From an uncultured Bacteroidota bacterium (GTDB lineage: Bacteria > Bacteroidota > Bacteroidia > UBA7662), in contig CAIOCC010000190.1 of NCBI GenBank assembly GCA_903856555.1, positions 1-7,938 of the forward strand: 7,938 bases of DNA, read 5' to 3'. The notes below the pieces were generated by a model. That model made no database searches and was not told the origin of the DNA. It saw only the letters and a program-made list of their open reading frames with translations. The translations under genes and the position numbers were made by a program. This document shows, in pieces, positions 1 through 7,084 of the stretch (the first letter of the stretch is position 1; each line of letters begins with the position of its first letter).

Positions 1-965
1 AAGAGAGGTTGTCCAGTCACCGGTACGACCCCTTCCACATCACTCCAACCCAAACGAAATTCATCACCATTCCAAGACCAAGACAAATCCCCCGGAGGCA
101 AGGAAGACCGAACGTCCAGGATTTCGATGCCCGTTGGAACGCCGGCCACCAACGACAGAGCCGAAACAATACCTTCAAAGCCAGTGGTCACCGGTATCCA
201 AGTCCCGTTGGATTGCTCGGTCACCAAGGAATTGTAATCCATCATCAAGCGAATCGGCTGGCGCAAATTGGAGGGCACGTAACTGGCGTTTACATCCCCG
301 TAGACCAAGCCTTTGAAGTCCAAAGACTGGGTTTGTCCGTTGGCGGTGAAGGATGGTGCTTCAAAAGCCCAGTCACCTACGTTGAAGGAGGTCACCAGGT
401 TGGAGAAGCGGCGGGTTATCAGAAGAGCGTCGTTGGAATTGACCGAATTGGTGTTGTTCACATCCCCTGCCTTGAGGCGAATCCCCGCCAACGGCGCCGT
501 ACCCGTAAAGAATTGACGAACCCGTAAGGCATCCGTTGCATTTACACCGCCCCAAGGTTTGGTAGAGGTAGCGCCCAATGTGTAGTTGCCGTCCGGAAAC
601 TGACTGATTTCATATGCACCGCTTGCGTTGGTGGAGGCGGTTGAAACCACCACCGCTTGGTTATTGACCAAACGCACCTGGCAATTGGTCAAAACTGATT
701 GCGCCGTATTGTCGTAACGAAGGACCCCCAAAACTTTGTTATCCTGGTAGGTTTGTTGAATACCCTGATTCAAACGGGCTTGGGTTCCCGAACCTAGTCC
801 TAGATGGAAAGGCTGACCCAAAGTAAAGGACCATTGAACCCCTGCATTGCTATAATCCTTGCCCGCCGTGGAGGTCCCTGACTGAGCATAAAGCGAAGCA
901 GACAGGCCTAAACCAAAAAGCAAAAAGGCAGGCAAATACAAGGCGAATCTTCGGTGGCTTTGCAT
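1..965 (-). CDS. Secreted surface protein with dockerin-like repeats and probable cohesin-like domain (C-terminus cut off by window edge)
   Basis: The frame is open from an ATG at 965 to the left edge, giving 321 residues. Residues 1-27 form a signal peptide: basic start (SHRR), hydrophobic core, then SLYA before Gln28. Residues 30-73 (AGVQWSFTLGQPF, then LNQGIQQTY) match an N-terminal module common in Bacteroidota secreted proteins. Residues 78-135 look like a small beta-sandwich (SGAYEISQFPDGNYTL, typical of carboxypeptidase-regulatory-like folds). A dockerin-like region follows: a degenerate half (GGVNATDAL, 139-147), a good EF-hand-type calcium loop from Asp168 to Asp179 (DVNNTNSVNSND), and a partial third (YGDVNAS, 222-228). 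Residues from about 235 (TGFEGIVSALSL, GIEILDV) resemble a cohesin-like domain. A type IX secretion C-terminal domain would be expected beyond the edge but cannot be seen. The role is inferred to be cell-surface or extracellular; no enzymatic activity is evident. Confidence 0.85.
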   Translation of the reverse strand, partial: MQSHRRFALYLPAFLLFGLGLSASLYAQSGTSTAGKDYSNAGVQWSFTLGQPFHLGLGSGTQARLNQGIQQTYQDNKVLGVLRYDNTAQSVLTNCQVRLVNNQAVVVSTASTNASGAYEISQFPDGNYTLGATSTKPWGGVNATDALRVRQFFTGTAPLAGIRLKAGDVNNTNSVNSNDALLITRRFSNLVTSFNVGDWAFEAPSFTANGQTQSLDFKGLVYGDVNASYVPSNLRQPIRLMMDYNSLVTEQSNGTWIPVTTGFEGIVSALSLVAGVPTGIEILDVRSSLPPGDLSWSWNGDEFRLGWSDVEGVVPVTGQPL

Positions 966-967
966 AA

Positions 968-1014
968 AGGGGTGTTTTGGTTAAAAGTACTAAATTTTTT
1001 GAAAACAAACCCCT
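968..1014. repeat. Imperfect inverted repeat around the surface-protein promoter region
   Basis: On the plus strand AGGGGTGTTTT (968-978) is mirrored by AAAACAAACCCCT (1002-1014). The arms pair over AGGGGT and GTTTT with a two-base bulge. The arms enclose the AT-rich stretch that holds the candidate -10 element, and the left arm ends three bases before the start codon. It could be an operator or an mRNA leader hairpin, or chance. Confidence 0.35.
982..989 (-). promoter_or_regulatory. Candidate -10 element for the dockerin-like surface protein gene
   Basis: On the minus strand this reads TACTTTTA, one mismatch from the Bacteroidota -10 consensus TAnnTTTG. A TTTG lies 16 bp upstream, slightly closer than the usual 19 or so. 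The implied transcript would start only about 10 bases before the ATG. It is the best match in the 112-bp gap, but the match is weak. Confidence 0.3.
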
Positions 1015-1077
1015 AAAAAACTTTGTATTGCGGCCCCCGGTCAGATAAAGACCTGACTATCTATGATTTCGGCTTGC

Positions 1078-2196
1078 CTAAATCTCAATGAGCATGCGGT
1101 AAGGGTCCTCCAAAAATTCTTTGACGCGCACCAAGAAACTCACCGAATCCTTGCCGTCGATCAGACGGTGGTCGTAACTGAGCGCGATGTACATGATAGG
1201 TCGGATAACCACCTGACCCTGAAGGGCGATAGGGCGCTCTACGATATTGTGCATCCCAAGAATAGCGCTCTGTGGAGCGTTGATGATAGGTGTCGATAGC
1301 ATCGACCCAAAAACACCCCCGTTGGTGATCGTAAAAGTACCCCCTGCCATTTCGTCAACCGACAAGGTCCCTTCCCGGGCTTTGCCGGCCAAACGAGCGA
1401 TTTCCCTCTCAATTTCGTGCAGGGCCAGGTGATCGGCCCCACGTACAACAGGGACCATCAGACCTCGAGGGGCCGATACGGCGATGCTGAGGTCGACATA
1501 ATCGTGGTAAACCAAATCCTCGCCATCAAGACCGGCATTAATCACCGGAAACTCCCGCAAAGCCAGGCATACCGCTTTGGCGAACAAGGACATAAAGCCC
1601 AAGCCAACACCGTAGCGCTCTTTGAAGGAGTCCTTGTAACGGGACCGCATTTCCATGAGCGGCCCCATGTTCACCTCGTTGAAGGTGGTCAACATGGCGG
1701 TTTCGTTTTTCACAGCCACCAAGCGGCGGGCAATGGTTTTGCGGAGTTGGCTCATGCGCTCTCTGCGCTGAGGTCCAGCGGGAGCGGAGGACCGCACGAT
1801 GGAATCGGGCCGATTGGACGCCGGCGCAACAGATGACGATGCGTGTGGCACCGAGGAAGCGGGTACCGAAGGGGCCGAAGACATGGCCGGCGCAGCAGCA
1901 ACCGTTGCGGGGGCAGCAGCAGCAGCCGGCGCGTCAGATGCAGGTCCCCCTTCAGCCGCATCGGTCTGGATACGAGCCACCACGGCACCAACTGCAACGG
2001 TAGAGCCTTCGGGGACCAAAATTTCAAGAATCCCTGCTTGCTCGGCGTTTACTTCCATGGTCGCCTTGTCGGTTTCCAGTTCGCATAACATATCATCCAT
2101 TCGGACGCTTTCGCCGTTTTTTTTGAACCACTTTCCAATCACCACTTCGGTGATGGATTCTCCAACCGCGGGTATTACAACATCAAGGGTCGCCAT
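1078..2196 (-). CDS. odhB: Dihydrolipoyllysine-residue succinyltransferase, E2 of 2-oxoglutarate dehydrogenase, without a recognisable E3-binding domain
   Basis: This E2 subunit transfers the succinyl group from its lipoyl arm to CoA, in the cytoplasmic core of the 2-oxoglutarate dehydrogenase complex. Residues 1-77 form one lipoyl domain with the lipoylated Lys44 in ETDKATMEV. Residues 80-143 are an Ala/Pro/Ser-rich swinging linker. Residues 144-372 are the catalytic domain, with AMLTTFNEVNM, GGTFTITNGGVFGSM and the active-site motif HRLIDG (His343, Asp347). These fit succinyl rather than acetyl transfer. The peripheral subunit-binding domain expected between linker and catalytic domain is missing: no SPAARKL or GTGKDGRI motif occurs. 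At 372 residues it is shorter than the roughly 400 or more usual in Bacteroidota. The frame is intact and the ATG start directly precedes the lipoyl fold. It lies 54 bp downstream of odhA and is probably co-transcribed. The symbol sucB is equivalent. Confidence 0.96.
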   Translation of the reverse strand: MATLDVVIPAVGESITEVVIGKWFKKNGESVRMDDMLCELETDKATMEVNAEQAGILEILVPEGSTVAVGAVVARIQTDAAEGGPASDAPAAAAAPATVAAAPAMSSAPSVPASSVPHASSSVAPASNRPDSIVRSSAPAGPQRRERMSQLRKTIARRLVAVKNETAMLTTFNEVNMGPLMEMRSRYKDSFKERYGVGLGFMSLFAKAVCLALREFPVINAGLDGEDLVYHDYVDLSIAVSAPRGLMVPVVRGADHLALHEIEREIARLAGKAREGTLSVDEMAGGTFTITNGGVFGSMLSTPIINAPQSAILGMHNIVERPIALQGQVVIRPIMYIALSYDHRLIDGKDSVSFLVRVKEFLEDPYRMLIEI

Positions 2197-2250
2197 GAGA
2201 ATATTTTTGAATGAGAAGGCCTAAAATGAGAGGGAAAATAATGAAGTTAA

Positions 2251-4950
2251 CTAGAGTGTAAATGCTTGAACTACAATGTTTTGTTGTTCTTTTTCGTGAA
2301 CCTTGGCGTAACCAGTCGCCGGTGATGCACTGGACTTCCTGGCAATCAGCTTGAGGTTACGGTTTTGTTCGAATCGTAACATGTAGGTCCAGGCCCCCAT
2401 GTTCTTGGGCTCTTCCTGAACCCAATAATATTCGGCCTTGGGATAACGCAAATACAAGGCATCCAGCTGGGGCTCTGGCATCGGATACAATTGTTCGAAA
2501 CGGACCAAAGCAACATCCTTGCGCTTGTTTTCCCGGCGATACGCTAACAAATCGTAGTATATTTTTCCGGTGCAAAAAACAACCCGTAACACTTTGCGCG
2601 GATCGGCGTCGGCGTCGTCGATAATTTCCCTAAAACCGCCAGTCGTCAATTCTTCCAGGCCCGAAACACAAGCTGGGTGCCGCAACAATCCTTTGGGCGT
2701 CATCACGATCAATGGTTTGCGGAATTCCCAGGCTTGTTGCCGGCGTATCAAATGAAAGAAATTAGCCGGACTGGTGCAATTGGCCACCACCATGTTCATT
2801 TCGGCTGCCAATTGCAAAAAGCGTTCAGGGCGGGCACTGGAATGCTCGGGACCCTGGCCTTCGTAACCGTGGGGTAACAAAAGAACCAAACCGTTCATGC
2901 GCCGCCACTTGGATTCGCCGCTGCTTAGAAATTGGTCAATGACGGTTTGGGCACCGTTCGAAAAATCTCCAAACTGAGCTTCCCAAACTACCAAGGCATT
3001 GGGGGAGGCCATCGAATAACCGTATTCAAAACCCAGAACGGCGTATTCGGATAAAAGGGAATTGTAAATCGAAAATGGACCTTGGGCCTCAATCGGTAGG
3101 TGGTTCAAAAAAACATGCAAGCGATTGTCCTTTTCATCCCTGGCGGCGGCATGACGATGCGAAAAGGTACCCCTCACCACATCCTGCCCAGAGATTCGAA
3201 CCTTGCGGCCGTCGGCTAACAAACTACCGTAGGCCAGCAATTCGGCCAAGGCCCAGTTAATTTGACCTTGTTGGTAGGATTCCCGGCGCTCATCCATGAG
3301 TTTTTGGACTTTGCGAAGAACCTGAAAATCTTTGGGAACAGTCGTAAGGGCCTCCAGGACCGCGTCCAGCTTGGAACGATCCACCCCGGTGGCGGGGGAT
3401 TGGTTAAAATCTTCGTAGGTCGCCTTGCGCATCACGGCCCATTGCTTCTCCAATGGCTGCAAGGCATAGGGCACGGCGTTTTGTTTGACCTTGTTCAAGC
3501 GATCTTGTAGCATGGATTTGAAGCTGTTCTCCATTTCAACCGCCAGATCAGCGGTCACCTGACCGCTTTGTTCCAACCGGGTCGAATAGACTCTGCGAGG
3601 GTCCGGGTGGTTCTCAATCAAACCATAAAGGGTGGGCTGGGTAAATTTGGGCTCATCGGATTCGTTGTGTCCATGCTTTCTGTAACACAACATATCTACA
3701 TAGAAGTCTCGCCCAAACTGCTGCCGGAACGCAACGGCCATTTCGACCGCAAAAACAACGGCTTCGGCATCATCCCCGTTCACATGAAGTACGGGACAAC
3801 CCAATCCCAAAGCCACCGAGGTACAATAGTCCGAGGAACGGGCATCGTCAAAATCGGTGGTAAAACCAATTTGGTTGTTGATCACAAAATGCAAGGTGCC
3901 ACCGGTTTGATAACCCTTGAGACGGGACATTTGGGCCACCTCCGAAGCCACACCTTGACCGGCAAGGGCCGCGTCACCGTGAATGAGAATCGGCAAAATC
4001 CGACGATAATCTTTGGCGTATAACATATCGCATTTGGCACGCACAAATCCCTGAAGAACAGGATCTACAGCCTCCAAGTGCGATGGATTGGGCACCAAAT
4101 CCAGATGCACCGAACGACCCTCCTCCAGATTCAACTGGGAGGCAAAGCCCAAATGGTATTTGACATCTCCATCTCCAAAACTGAGGTCCGGATCCTTGAT
4201 ACCCTCAAATTCATTAAAAATATATTCGTAGGTTTTGCCCAGGGTGTTGGCTAGAACATTGAGACGACCTCGGTGGGCCATACCGACCGCAAACGCTTCA
4301 ATACCCAACTCGGATCCACGCCGTATGATGGCGTCCAATGCGGGAATGGTGTTCTCCCCACCTTCGAGAGAAAAGCGCTTTTGTCCAACAAATTTCTTAT
4401 GCAAAAAATTTTCGAAAACAACGGCTTCGTTTAGTTTTTGAAGAATCCGCTTTTTTTTGTCCAAATCAAAACCGTAATCGGGGGAACGGTTCTCGAAATA
4501 TTCCCGGCACCAGTCCCGAATTTCTTTTTCGCGGATGTGTTGAAATTCAAAGCCGAGGCTGCCGCCGTAACAAGCCTGCATATCCGCCAAGGACTGCGCG
4601 AGGGTTTTGCCTCCGGTAGCGGCAAAGACGCGGGTCAGGTCTTCCTGGCCTAGGCCAAAAAGGGCCGGATCCAACCCGGGGTTCCGGTCTTTGCGGGGGC
4701 GGATGGGGTTGGTTTGGGCAACGAGGTGGGCCCGATTTCGATAGGCTTCCATCAAGAGGGCGGCTTGAATTTCTTTGACGACTTCTTGGGAGGAGCCTCG
4801 ACTTGGGGCCCCATCACCTTGGGCAAATTCAAAACCCTCAAAAAAACGGGCCCATTCCAAATCCACCGAGGTCGGATCGTTGTTGTATTGTTGGTACAAG
4901 CCTTCGATAGCTACGGCATCGGAAGCGGTCAAAAACGAAAACTGATGCAT
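2251..4950 (-). CDS. odhA: 2-oxoglutarate dehydrogenase E1 component (thiamine diphosphate dependent)
   Basis: E1 decarboxylates 2-oxoglutarate on thiamine diphosphate and reductively succinylates the lipoyl arm of OdhB, the committed step of the complex in the TCA cycle. The protein is 899 residues, normal for the family. Residues 1-40 carry the N-terminal segment typical of E1o (LYQQYNNDPTSVDLEWARFF), thought to contact E2. Active-site motifs follow: MAHRGRLNVL (224-233), NPSHLEAV (288-295), the thiamine diphosphate/magnesium site from GDAALAGQG (325-333) to NNQIGF (358-363), and GQDVVRGTFSHRHA (588-601). The pyrimidine-binding domain has HGYEGQGPEHSSARPERF (694-711), and the C-terminal domain has QEEPKNMGAW (845-854). 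No key motif is missing. It is the first gene of an odhA-odhB operon and divergent from the SDR gene. The symbol sucA is equivalent. Confidence 0.98.
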   Translation of the reverse strand: MHQFSFLTASDAVAIEGLYQQYNNDPTSVDLEWARFFEGFEFAQGDGAPSRGSSQEVVKEIQAALLMEAYRNRAHLVAQTNPIRPRKDRNPGLDPALFGLGQEDLTRVFAATGGKTLAQSLADMQACYGGSLGFEFQHIREKEIRDWCREYFENRSPDYGFDLDKKKRILQKLNEAVVFENFLHKKFVGQKRFSLEGGENTIPALDAIIRRGSELGIEAFAVGMAHRGRLNVLANTLGKTYEYIFNEFEGIKDPDLSFGDGDVKYHLGFASQLNLEEGRSVHLDLVPNPSHLEAVDPVLQGFVRAKCDMLYAKDYRRILPILIHGDAALAGQGVASEVAQMSRLKGYQTGGTLHFVINNQIGFTTDFDDARSSDYCTSVALGLGCPVLHVNGDDAEAVVFAVEMAVAFRQQFGRDFYVDMLCYRKHGHNESDEPKFTQPTLYGLIENHPDPRRVYSTRLEQSGQVTADLAVEMENSFKSMLQDRLNKVKQNAVPYALQPLEKQWAVMRKATYEDFNQSPATGVDRSKLDAVLEALTTVPKDFQVLRKVQKLMDERRESYQQGQINWALAELLAYGSLLADGRKVRISGQDVVRGTFSHRHAAARDEKDNRLHVFLNHLPIEAQGPFSIYNSLLSEYAVLGFEYGYSMASPNALVVWEAQFGDFSNGAQTVIDQFLSSGESKWRRMNGLVLLLPHGYEGQGPEHSSARPERFLQLAAEMNMVVANCTSPANFFHLIRRQQAWEFRKPLIVMTPKGLLRHPACVSGLEELTTGGFREIIDDADADPRKVLRVVFCTGKIYYDLLAYRRENKRKDVALVRFEQLYPMPEPQLDALYLRYPKAEYYWVQEEPKNMGAWTYMLRFEQNRNLKLIARKSSASPATGYAKVHEKEQQNIVVQAFTL

Positions 4951-4999
4951 GGAAACCTTGAAATTGGGCGTTACAAATAAATAACCTGAAAGAACGAAG

Positions 5000-5007
5000 C
5001 AAAATTA
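5000..5007 (-). promoter_or_regulatory. odhA: Putative odhA promoter -10 element (Bacteroidota type)
   Basis: On the minus strand this reads TAATTTTG, an exact match to the Bacteroidota -10 consensus TAnnTTTG. Nineteen bases upstream is TTA, two of three matches to the -33 TTG. A start site near 4993 would leave a leader of about 43 bases before the odhA ATG. Position, strand and spacing are all reasonable for driving odhA-odhB. Confidence 0.5.
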
Positions 5008-5029
5008 TACCATCCTAAGCTGTAAATAA

Positions 5030-5041
5030 TTGCATATGCAA
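5030..5041. repeat. Perfect 12-bp palindrome over the start of the epimerase-family gene
   Basis: TTGCATATGCAA is a perfect palindrome. Its central ATG (5036-5038) is the chosen start codon of the plus-strand gene, and it directly adjoins the -33 position of the putative odhA promoter. This placement would suit an operator controlling both divergent genes. One or two perfect 12-mers are expected by chance in a window this size, so the evidence is positional only. Confidence 0.3.
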
Positions 5042-6034
5042 CAAAATTCATCCACCTCTATTGCATCCTTACCAACCATTTCATCTACAGAACCTCCCCA
5101 CCCGACGGTTGTTCTGATTGCCGGAGGGTCCGGGCTCATCGGTACAGCCCTGAGCCAATACCTATTGGACCTGGGCGCCCAGGTTCGCATCCTGAGTCGC
5201 TCGGCCCCCACCAAGGCCGTTTCGGGCTCCAACCCAACCTACTTTTCCTGGGACCCCCGGTCCGCGGTCATGGACCCGGCCGCCCTCCAAGGTGTCACCC
5301 ACGTTGTTAACCTGGCGGGCTCTGGGATTGCGGACAAGGCATGGACTCCGGCCCGCCGCAAGGATTTGCTTTTGAGTCGAACCCAAAGTGTGGATTGCCT
5401 GGCGGCCGCCCTCCAACGGGCTTCAGAACAGGGAGCCACCCCTGTTCAACGCATCGTCACCGCCTCGGCCATCGGGTATTACGCGAATGGAGAGGCCGTG
5501 GCCACCGAACAAAGCCCCATGGGGTCTGGATTTCTAGCCGAACTAACCAGCGAATGGGAAAAACACAGCGCGCCGTTGGGGACCTGGGCCCCGCTCACCA
5601 CATTGCGCATTGGTTTGGTTCTTTCGGCCCGTGGGGGACTCCTGGGTCCCCTCCTCCCTGTCACCAGCCTGGGTCTGGGTGCCTGCATTGGTTCAGGGCA
5701 ACAATGGATGTCCTGGATTCACGAAAAAGACATGGTGCGTTTGATTGTGCATGCATTGTTTACCCCGGAATGGTCATCGGGCGTCTACAATGCCGTGGCG
5801 CCCTTACCCCGCAGGCACCTGGGCTTTATGCGCTCTTTGGCCAAGGCCCTGCACCGACCTCTCTGGATGGCCTTGCCTGGATGGCCCCTGCGATGGATCA
5901 TGGGGCCTCGATCGGCCCTCATCCTGGAAGGGGTCTTGGCGTCCTCCCAAAAATCACAGGACCAGGGATTTGTCTATGATTTCCCTGACTTGGACGTTGC
6001 ACTCAACGATTTGCTTGGAAAATCAGACCGCTAG
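5036..6034 (+). CDS. SDR39U1/YfcH-type NAD(P)-binding epimerase-family protein (TIGR01777-like)
   Basis: This 332-residue cytoplasmic protein belongs to the atypical short-chain dehydrogenase family of E. coli YfcH and human SDR39U1, whose substrate is unknown. A Rossmann dinucleotide-binding motif GGSGLIG lies at 30-36. Family signatures follow: HVVNLAG (89-95), WTPARRKDLLLSRTQSV (103-119), TASAIGYY (142-149), GFLAELTSEWE (165-175), RIGLVLSARGGLLGPLL (191-207) and GSGQQWMSWIHEKDM (219-233). The C-terminal part, from about residue 250, matches the DUF1731-like tail (NAVAPLPR, then LEGVLASSQK and GFVYDFPDLDVAL). I prefer the ATG at 5036; an in-frame TTG at 5030 would add two residues. About 20 Ser/Thr/Pro-rich residues precede the first beta strand. 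No convincing promoter is visible. The 3' end overlaps the convergent oxidoreductase gene by 12 bp. Confidence 0.9.
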   Translation: MQQNSSTSIASLPTISSTEPPHPTVVLIAGGSGLIGTALSQYLLDLGAQVRILSRSAPTKAVSGSNPTYFSWDPRSAVMDPAALQGVTHVVNLAGSGIADKAWTPARRKDLLLSRTQSVDCLAAALQRASEQGATPVQRIVTASAIGYYANGEAVATEQSPMGSGFLAELTSEWEKHSAPLGTWAPLTTLRIGLVLSARGGLLGPLLPVTSLGLGACIGSGQQWMSWIHEKDMVRLIVHALFTPEWSSGVYNAVAPLPRRHLGFMRSLAKALHRPLWMALPGWPLRWIMGPRSALILEGVLASSQKSQDQGFVYDFPDLDVALNDLLGKSDR

Positions 6035-7081
6035 GCCTGAAGAATGGAAGGGTCCTAGCCGCTTGGTATCCGCTTCTGGATTCAAAACCCCTTTGCCTTC
6101 CATCGCAGCGGCCAACTCCGAGGCCAAAAGCGGGGCAAGCAAGACGCCTTTGGCCCCAAAACCATTAAAAACCCAGCGGTTAACCCCTCCGGGATGGGCC
6201 CCCACATAGGGTCTTCGGTCGTGCGATGCCGGTCGTATACCGGCTTTGTACTCAAAATCATGGGCTCCCGACAGGTCCTCCCCCAACAATTGGACCAAAC
6301 CCGCATGCAATTTGGCCTTGCCCTGGTCGGTGGAACCAGGTGAAAAATCGTGCCACTCAAAGGTGGCCCCGGCGCGGTAACGATCCCCTCCCAGGGGTTG
6401 CAAGAAAAGATCCCGTTTGATCATGACCGAAGCGGGGCCGTTTGGAAGGGTAAATTCAACCAATTCTCCTTTTGTTGGCTTTAAACGGGCCAAGAACTCG
6501 CCATCGCTGTGAGCAAAGACGCCTCGAGCATCCACAACGCTACTCCGCTCAACCTGATCCGCCTCGGTCCACAAGGCATCCACCCATCGACCTTGGGATT
6601 GCCAGCGTTGGCGACAAGCCTCGATATACCCTTCGACATCCAACCAACCCGCCTCTCGGACCAAACCCCAAGCAAGGACACCCCAAGTGCGTTCATAGGG
6701 AACGAGTCCGGCATCTTTGGCCCCCTGCCAATCGGCGTCCAACCAGCGAGGGTATTTGGCAGCGGCATCCTCCCATTGAAGCCGATGCTCCTGGTGGAGG
6801 ATGGGCTGCACATAGGGTCGGTGATTCAAAAAGATTTGGCCCAGGTCCCTTTCTTCGGCTTCAAAAAAATCCAACATGGCGGACAGGGCTTCTTCCACCC
6901 GCCATCCAGGGATTAAACGAAAAAAATTGATGGGATTCCACAACCCAGCCGCGACCGGTGTGGCTGCGCCGGGCCTGGTATGCTGAAAAACCCGAACCGA
7001 CCAACCGCGCTTTTGCAAGGTCCTGCCAAGCACGGTGCCTGCCAACCCCGCGCCTACAACGACAACGGACGGGCTGTCCAA
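6023..7081 (-). CDS. DAO-family FAD-dependent oxidoreductase (glycine/D-amino-acid-oxidase-like), TTG start
   Basis: This 352-residue flavoprotein probably oxidises an amine or amino acid, but the substrate cannot be assigned. The N-terminal FAD site VVVVGAGLAG has Gly10, Gly12 and Gly15. AAGLWNPI (44-51) corresponds to the AAGxYNPI segment of Bacteroidota homologues. KPTKGELVEF (201-210), LFLQPLGGDRYRAGATFEW (225-243), AGIRPASHDRRPYVGAHP (280-297) and FNGFGAKGVLLAP (305-317) are the conserved catalytic and C-terminal FAD-contacting segments. Gln33 stands where an acidic residue usually binds the FAD ribose. The only possible start between the upstream in-frame stop and the glycine motif is TTG at 7081. 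It lies one codon after the ndk stop in the same frame, so translation is probably coupled to ndk. No promoter of its own is evident. Confidence 0.88.
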   Translation of the reverse strand: MDSPSVVVVGAGLAGTVLGRTLQKRGWSVRVFQHTRPGAATPVAAGLWNPINFFRLIPGWRVEEALSAMLDFFEAEERDLGQIFLNHRPYVQPILHQEHRLQWEDAAAKYPRWLDADWQGAKDAGLVPYERTWGVLAWGLVREAGWLDVEGYIEACRQRWQSQGRWVDALWTEADQVERSSVVDARGVFAHSDGEFLARLKPTKGELVEFTLPNGPASVMIKRDLFLQPLGGDRYRAGATFEWHDFSPGSTDQGKAKLHAGLVQLLGEDLSGAHDFEYKAGIRPASHDRRPYVGAHPGGVNRWVFNGFGAKGVLLAPLLASELAAAMEGKGVLNPEADTKRLGPFHSSGLAV

Positions 7082-7084
7082 ACC

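Noticed and set aside
1040..1057. Hairpin GTCAG/CTGAC downstream of odhB as its terminator
   Set aside because: The stem is only five base pairs with an eight-base loop, and on the minus strand it is followed by a G/C-rich stretch rather than a T-tract; the TTTTTT run lies about 20 bases further on.
1078..1836. Long plus-strand open frames opposite odhB (such as 1417-1836)
   Set aside because: They are antisense shadows of a strongly conserved gene, with no recognisable protein family or start signal.
2197..2250. Repeated TCTCATT in the odhA-odhB gap as a regulatory repeat
   Set aside because: Two seven-base near-repeats in an AT-rich gap are too short to support, and no promoter or hairpin accompanies them.
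5400..5409. GC palindrome GGCGGCCGCC
   Set aside because: It lies inside the epimerase-family gene and is explained by Ala codons in a GC-rich stretch.
5341..6209. Overlapping plus-strand frames at 5341-5979 and 5745-6209
   Set aside because: They are rich in Pro, Gly, Trp and Arg, as expected of out-of-frame reading of a GC-rich gene, and the true frame matches a known family throughout.
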